Source: Lentisphaerota bacterium (GTDB taxonomy: Bacteria; Verrucomicrobiota; Kiritimatiellia; RFP12; UBA1067). From it: a DNA stretch of 10,488 nucleotides. A program made the position numbers and the translations under genes. This document shows, piece after piece, positions 8,260 through 10,488 of the stretch (position 1 is the first letter of the stretch; each line of letters starts with the position of its first letter). The stretch is taken from assembly GCA_022839525.1 (NCBI GenBank), contig JALHET010000146.1, positions 1-10,488 of the forward strand, in the 5' to 3' direction. The notes below the pieces were generated by a model, which saw only the letters and a list, made by a program, of their open reading frames with translations, made no database searches and had not been told where the DNA came from.

Positions 8260-10488
8260 ATGAAAAAAATCCTGTTGTGCGTGCCCTTGACTTCGCTGCT
8301 GTTCGCGGCAGTTGCCCAAAACGTCCCTAATCTGCTGCTCAACAATACCTACCGCATCGTGACCGCGACCCAGCCGATTCCCGCCGAGGAGTTCGCCGCC
8401 ACCGAACTGAAAGCCTATCTGGACAAGGTCACCGGCAAGGCGTTTGTTATTGTCTCTGAAGCTAACCACGATGGTGCCCCGGCCATCTATCTGGGCCAGA
8501 CCGCCTTGGCCGCGGCGAACCGAAGCGGCGATTACGGCAAGGAGGAGTATCACCTCAAGGCTGTCGGCAAGAACGTCATCATCACCGGCGGCCGTCCGCG
8601 CGGCGTCCTCTTCGGGACGTATGAGTTTCTGGAGCGCTTCGCCGGCGTGCGTTTCCTGAGCGTCAACTTCGAGCATATTCCCAGCCGGGAGGCCATCGCC
8701 GTCCCCGCCAACCTCGACGCTCGCCACATACCGGCGTTCATCTACCGCGACATCTATCCCGGACATGCCGAGATCCCGGCTGCGTACCGCCGTAAAGTCC
8801 GCCAGAACAGCGGCGGCGGACAGGCCCGCTTCGGGTTCAGCGAAAGCTACGGTTCTCCGCGCGGGGTCCACACGATGATCGTTTATTCCGCCGATTTTCC
8901 TAAAGAACTCTCTTGGATGAACAGAAACGGTACGCGGCAGATCGTCGATAGCCCTTATGCCGGTTCTATCTGTTTCTCCCAGCCCGAAGTCCTGGACCGC
9001 TTCGCCGCCAAAGTGAAGGACTATGTCCGTCAAGACCGCGCCCGCTGTAAGGAAACCGGTGCCCCCTGGCCGGTCTTCTACGTCGTTGATCAGAACGACT
9101 GTAAAGTCGAATGCTTCTGCCCGGAATGTCAGGAGGTGGTCAAGCAGCACGACGTTTCCGGGCTGGTGATCAACTTCATGAACAAGCTCTGGGACCGCGT
9201 CAGCGGCGACTACCCCGACATCTACCTGATGATGTTCGCCTATCACGACTCTACGGTTCCGCCCTCCAGCGGCTTAAAGCCCAAGGGTAACATCATCGTG
9301 CGTCTGGCCTACATGGATCACGAATTCACCGAATCAGGCAAGGTCAAGCGCGATGTCATGCTCCCACTCTCCCATCCCAACAACAAGCCGTATGACGATG
9401 CCATGGCCGCTTGGCACGGCTGCGCCGGCAACATCGCGATCTGGGACTACTGGAAGCTGTTCCGCTGCGGCTTCCAGACTCCCATCCACAATCTGGCCGC
9501 GATCCCCGGCTTGGTGCGCCGCTACCGCGACATCAACGCCAAGCATTTCTTCGTTGAAATGGAACTCGGCCCGATTGTCCCTCTGACCTTCTTTGACCTG
9601 CGCTACTATCTCGGCGCCAAAATGATGGACAACCCCGATCTCGACCCCGACCGGCTGGTGGCCGAGTACATGACCCTCTTCTACGGTAAGGCCGCGCCCT
9701 TTATGCAAGAGTTTAAGACCTATATCGAAAAACGCATGGCGGAAATGGACAAGCCGCTCGGCACGGTCGCGCCGGACAAGCGTCCGTTCATGGACGCCGC
9801 CTTCTTCACCACGCTCAACACCCTGCTCGATCAGGCGGAGAAGGAGGAAGCCGGCAATCGAGCGGTGCTCAACAACATCAAACAAGAGCGGCTGATCGTC
9901 GATCACAGCTACCTGTGCCTGTGGAAAACCCACAACAACCCTCTCGGTCTGGACAAGAAAATCCTCCAGCAGCGCATCAGCGAAAACGCCGATATCTTCG
10001 GCCGCAAATACTTTCCGTCGGCTTGGAAGCGCGACCGCGAACCCGCGCTGGAGTTCCTCAGTGACAACATGGACTTTCCGGAAAAGAGCGCCAGAATCGA
10101 GGCCGTGCCGCTCGATGGCTTGGACTTTACCGGACGCGATGTCGTCGAACTCACCGCCGCTGAACTGGACGGCGGTTTCCTGGCCGAAGACCCCGACGCC
10201 TTTGGCGGCAAGGCCAAAGTCAAAGACAGCAACGGCAAGCCCGACTACCATGCCAGGCCATTCACCTACGGCGTCTACGACTGGAAATTCAAGAAGCATC
10301 TGTCAACTGCTGCCTTGGCGAAGAAAAACACGCCCCAGGATGAAAAGTACCACTGGTACTACGCTGGCCGCGTCCGCGTTTATTCCGACCAGACCCGCCT
10401 CTGGACCCACTGGTCCTGGACGATGAACTTCACCTTCCGCAAGGCCATGCAGAAACAGGAACACAAACAACTCTACGACGTCTACATG
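8260..10488 (+). CDS. Secreted DUF4838 protein with GH20b/GH67N-like N-terminal domain, 3' partial
   Basis: The frame runs 743 codons from ATG 8260 to the window end without a stop. Residues 1-19 (MKKILLCVPLTSLLFAAVA) are a Sec signal peptide. Residues about 25-150 have the alpha/beta pattern of the domain that precedes the barrel in GH20, GH67, GH84 and GH115 enzymes: PAEEFAATELKAYL, PAIYLGQT, then GGRPRGVLFGTYEFLERFAG. The middle matches DUF4838 as I know it. A strand ending VVDQND (275-280) is followed by cysteines 281, 285, 287 and 290, and later DNPDLDPDRLVAEYM precedes FYGKAAPFM (from about 459 to 481). DUF4838 proteins are common in Lentisphaerota, Planctomycetota and Bacteroidota near glycan-degrading genes; I know of no established reaction for this one. 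The rest, to residue 743, is not recognised and may be a C-terminal beta-domain. Alanine codons are mostly GCC, unlike the first gene. A glycosidase role is inference. Confidence 0.8.
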   Translation, partial: MKKILLCVPLTSLLFAAVAQNVPNLLLNNTYRIVTATQPIPAEEFAATELKAYLDKVTGKAFVIVSEANHDGAPAIYLGQTALAAANRSGDYGKEEYHLKAVGKNVIITGGRPRGVLFGTYEFLERFAGVRFLSVNFEHIPSREAIAVPANLDARHIPAFIYRDIYPGHAEIPAAYRRKVRQNSGGGQARFGFSESYGSPRGVHTMIVYSADFPKELSWMNRNGTRQIVDSPYAGSICFSQPEVLDRFAAKVKDYVRQDRARCKETGAPWPVFYVVDQNDCKVECFCPECQEVVKQHDVSGLVINFMNKLWDRVSGDYPDIYLMMFAYHDSTVPPSSGLKPKGNIIVRLAYMDHEFTESGKVKRDVMLPLSHPNNKPYDDAMAAWHGCAGNIAIWDYWKLFRCGFQTPIHNLAAIPGLVRRYRDINAKHFFVEMELGPIVPLTFFDLRYYLGAKMMDNPDLDPDRLVAEYMTLFYGKAAPFMQEFKTYIEKRMAEMDKPLGTVAPDKRPFMDAAFFTTLNTLLDQAEKEEAGNRAVLNNIKQERLIVDHSYLCLWKTHNNPLGLDKKILQQRISENADIFGRKYFPSAWKRDREPALEFLSDNMDFPEKSARIEAVPLDGLDFTGRDVVELTAAELDGGFLAEDPDAFGGKAKVKDSNGKPDYHARPFTYGVYDWKFKKHLSTAALAKKNTPQDEKYHWYYAGRVRVYSDQTRLWTHWSWTMNFTFRKAMQKQEHKQLYDVYM

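Noticed and set aside
7923..8330. 135-codon + strand open frame spanning the end of the large enzyme gene and the gap
   Set aside because: It mostly overlaps two well-supported genes in another frame and has no ribosome binding site or recognisable motif.
8254..10299. Two long minus-strand open frames (8254-9246 and 9334-10299) opposite the DUF4838 gene
   Set aside because: They are antisense shadows of a gene with strong third-position C bias. The + strand frame has a ribosome binding site, signal peptide and family motifs across the full length.

Overview
The window is GC-rich bacterial DNA with every recognisable gene on the + strand. It carries a large secreted beta-repeat protein (start outside the window), a gene relic, and three exported proteins that look like carbohydrate-active enzymes (the last runs off the window end). 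No tRNA, rRNA, CRISPR array, transposase or integrase was seen. The combination of autotransporter-type beta-strand repeats, a DUF4838 protein and a decayed Bro-N/Fic gene suggests a member of the PVC group, most likely Kiritimatiellota or Lentisphaerota. This is inference from gene content, not from a marker gene.

Layout: (1) 2-2896, 5'-truncated repeat-rich surface protein with degenerate autotransporter-associated beta-strand repeats. (2) 2897-3212, no intact gene, but a short relic whose two pieces resemble the N-terminus of a Bro-N/KilA-type protein and the C-terminus of a Fic protein in different frames. (3) 3213-4835, secreted GH20 enzyme of the hexosaminidase D type with a Tat-like signal peptide. 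(4) about 4871-8104, a very large secreted TIM-barrel protein of no family I can name, probably a glycoside hydrolase. (5) 8105-8259, a gap with a clear ribosome binding site at its end and only a weak promoter candidate. (6) 8260 to the window end, DUF4838 protein with a GH20b/GH67N-like N-terminal domain, 3'-truncated.

How it may work together: genes 3 and 4 are close enough to be one transcript, and gene 6 follows after a short gap. All three carry export signals and barrel or barrel-associated domains, so the likely theme is extracytoplasmic breakdown of an amino-sugar-containing glycan such as mucin, host glycan or a sulfated polysaccharide. No transporter, regulator or sulfatase is visible here to narrow the substrate. 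The strongest leads are the unassigned 1077-residue enzyme with an unusual beta-domain inserted in its barrel, the DUF4838 protein with its Asn-Asp plus cysteine cluster, and the Bro-N/Fic relic.
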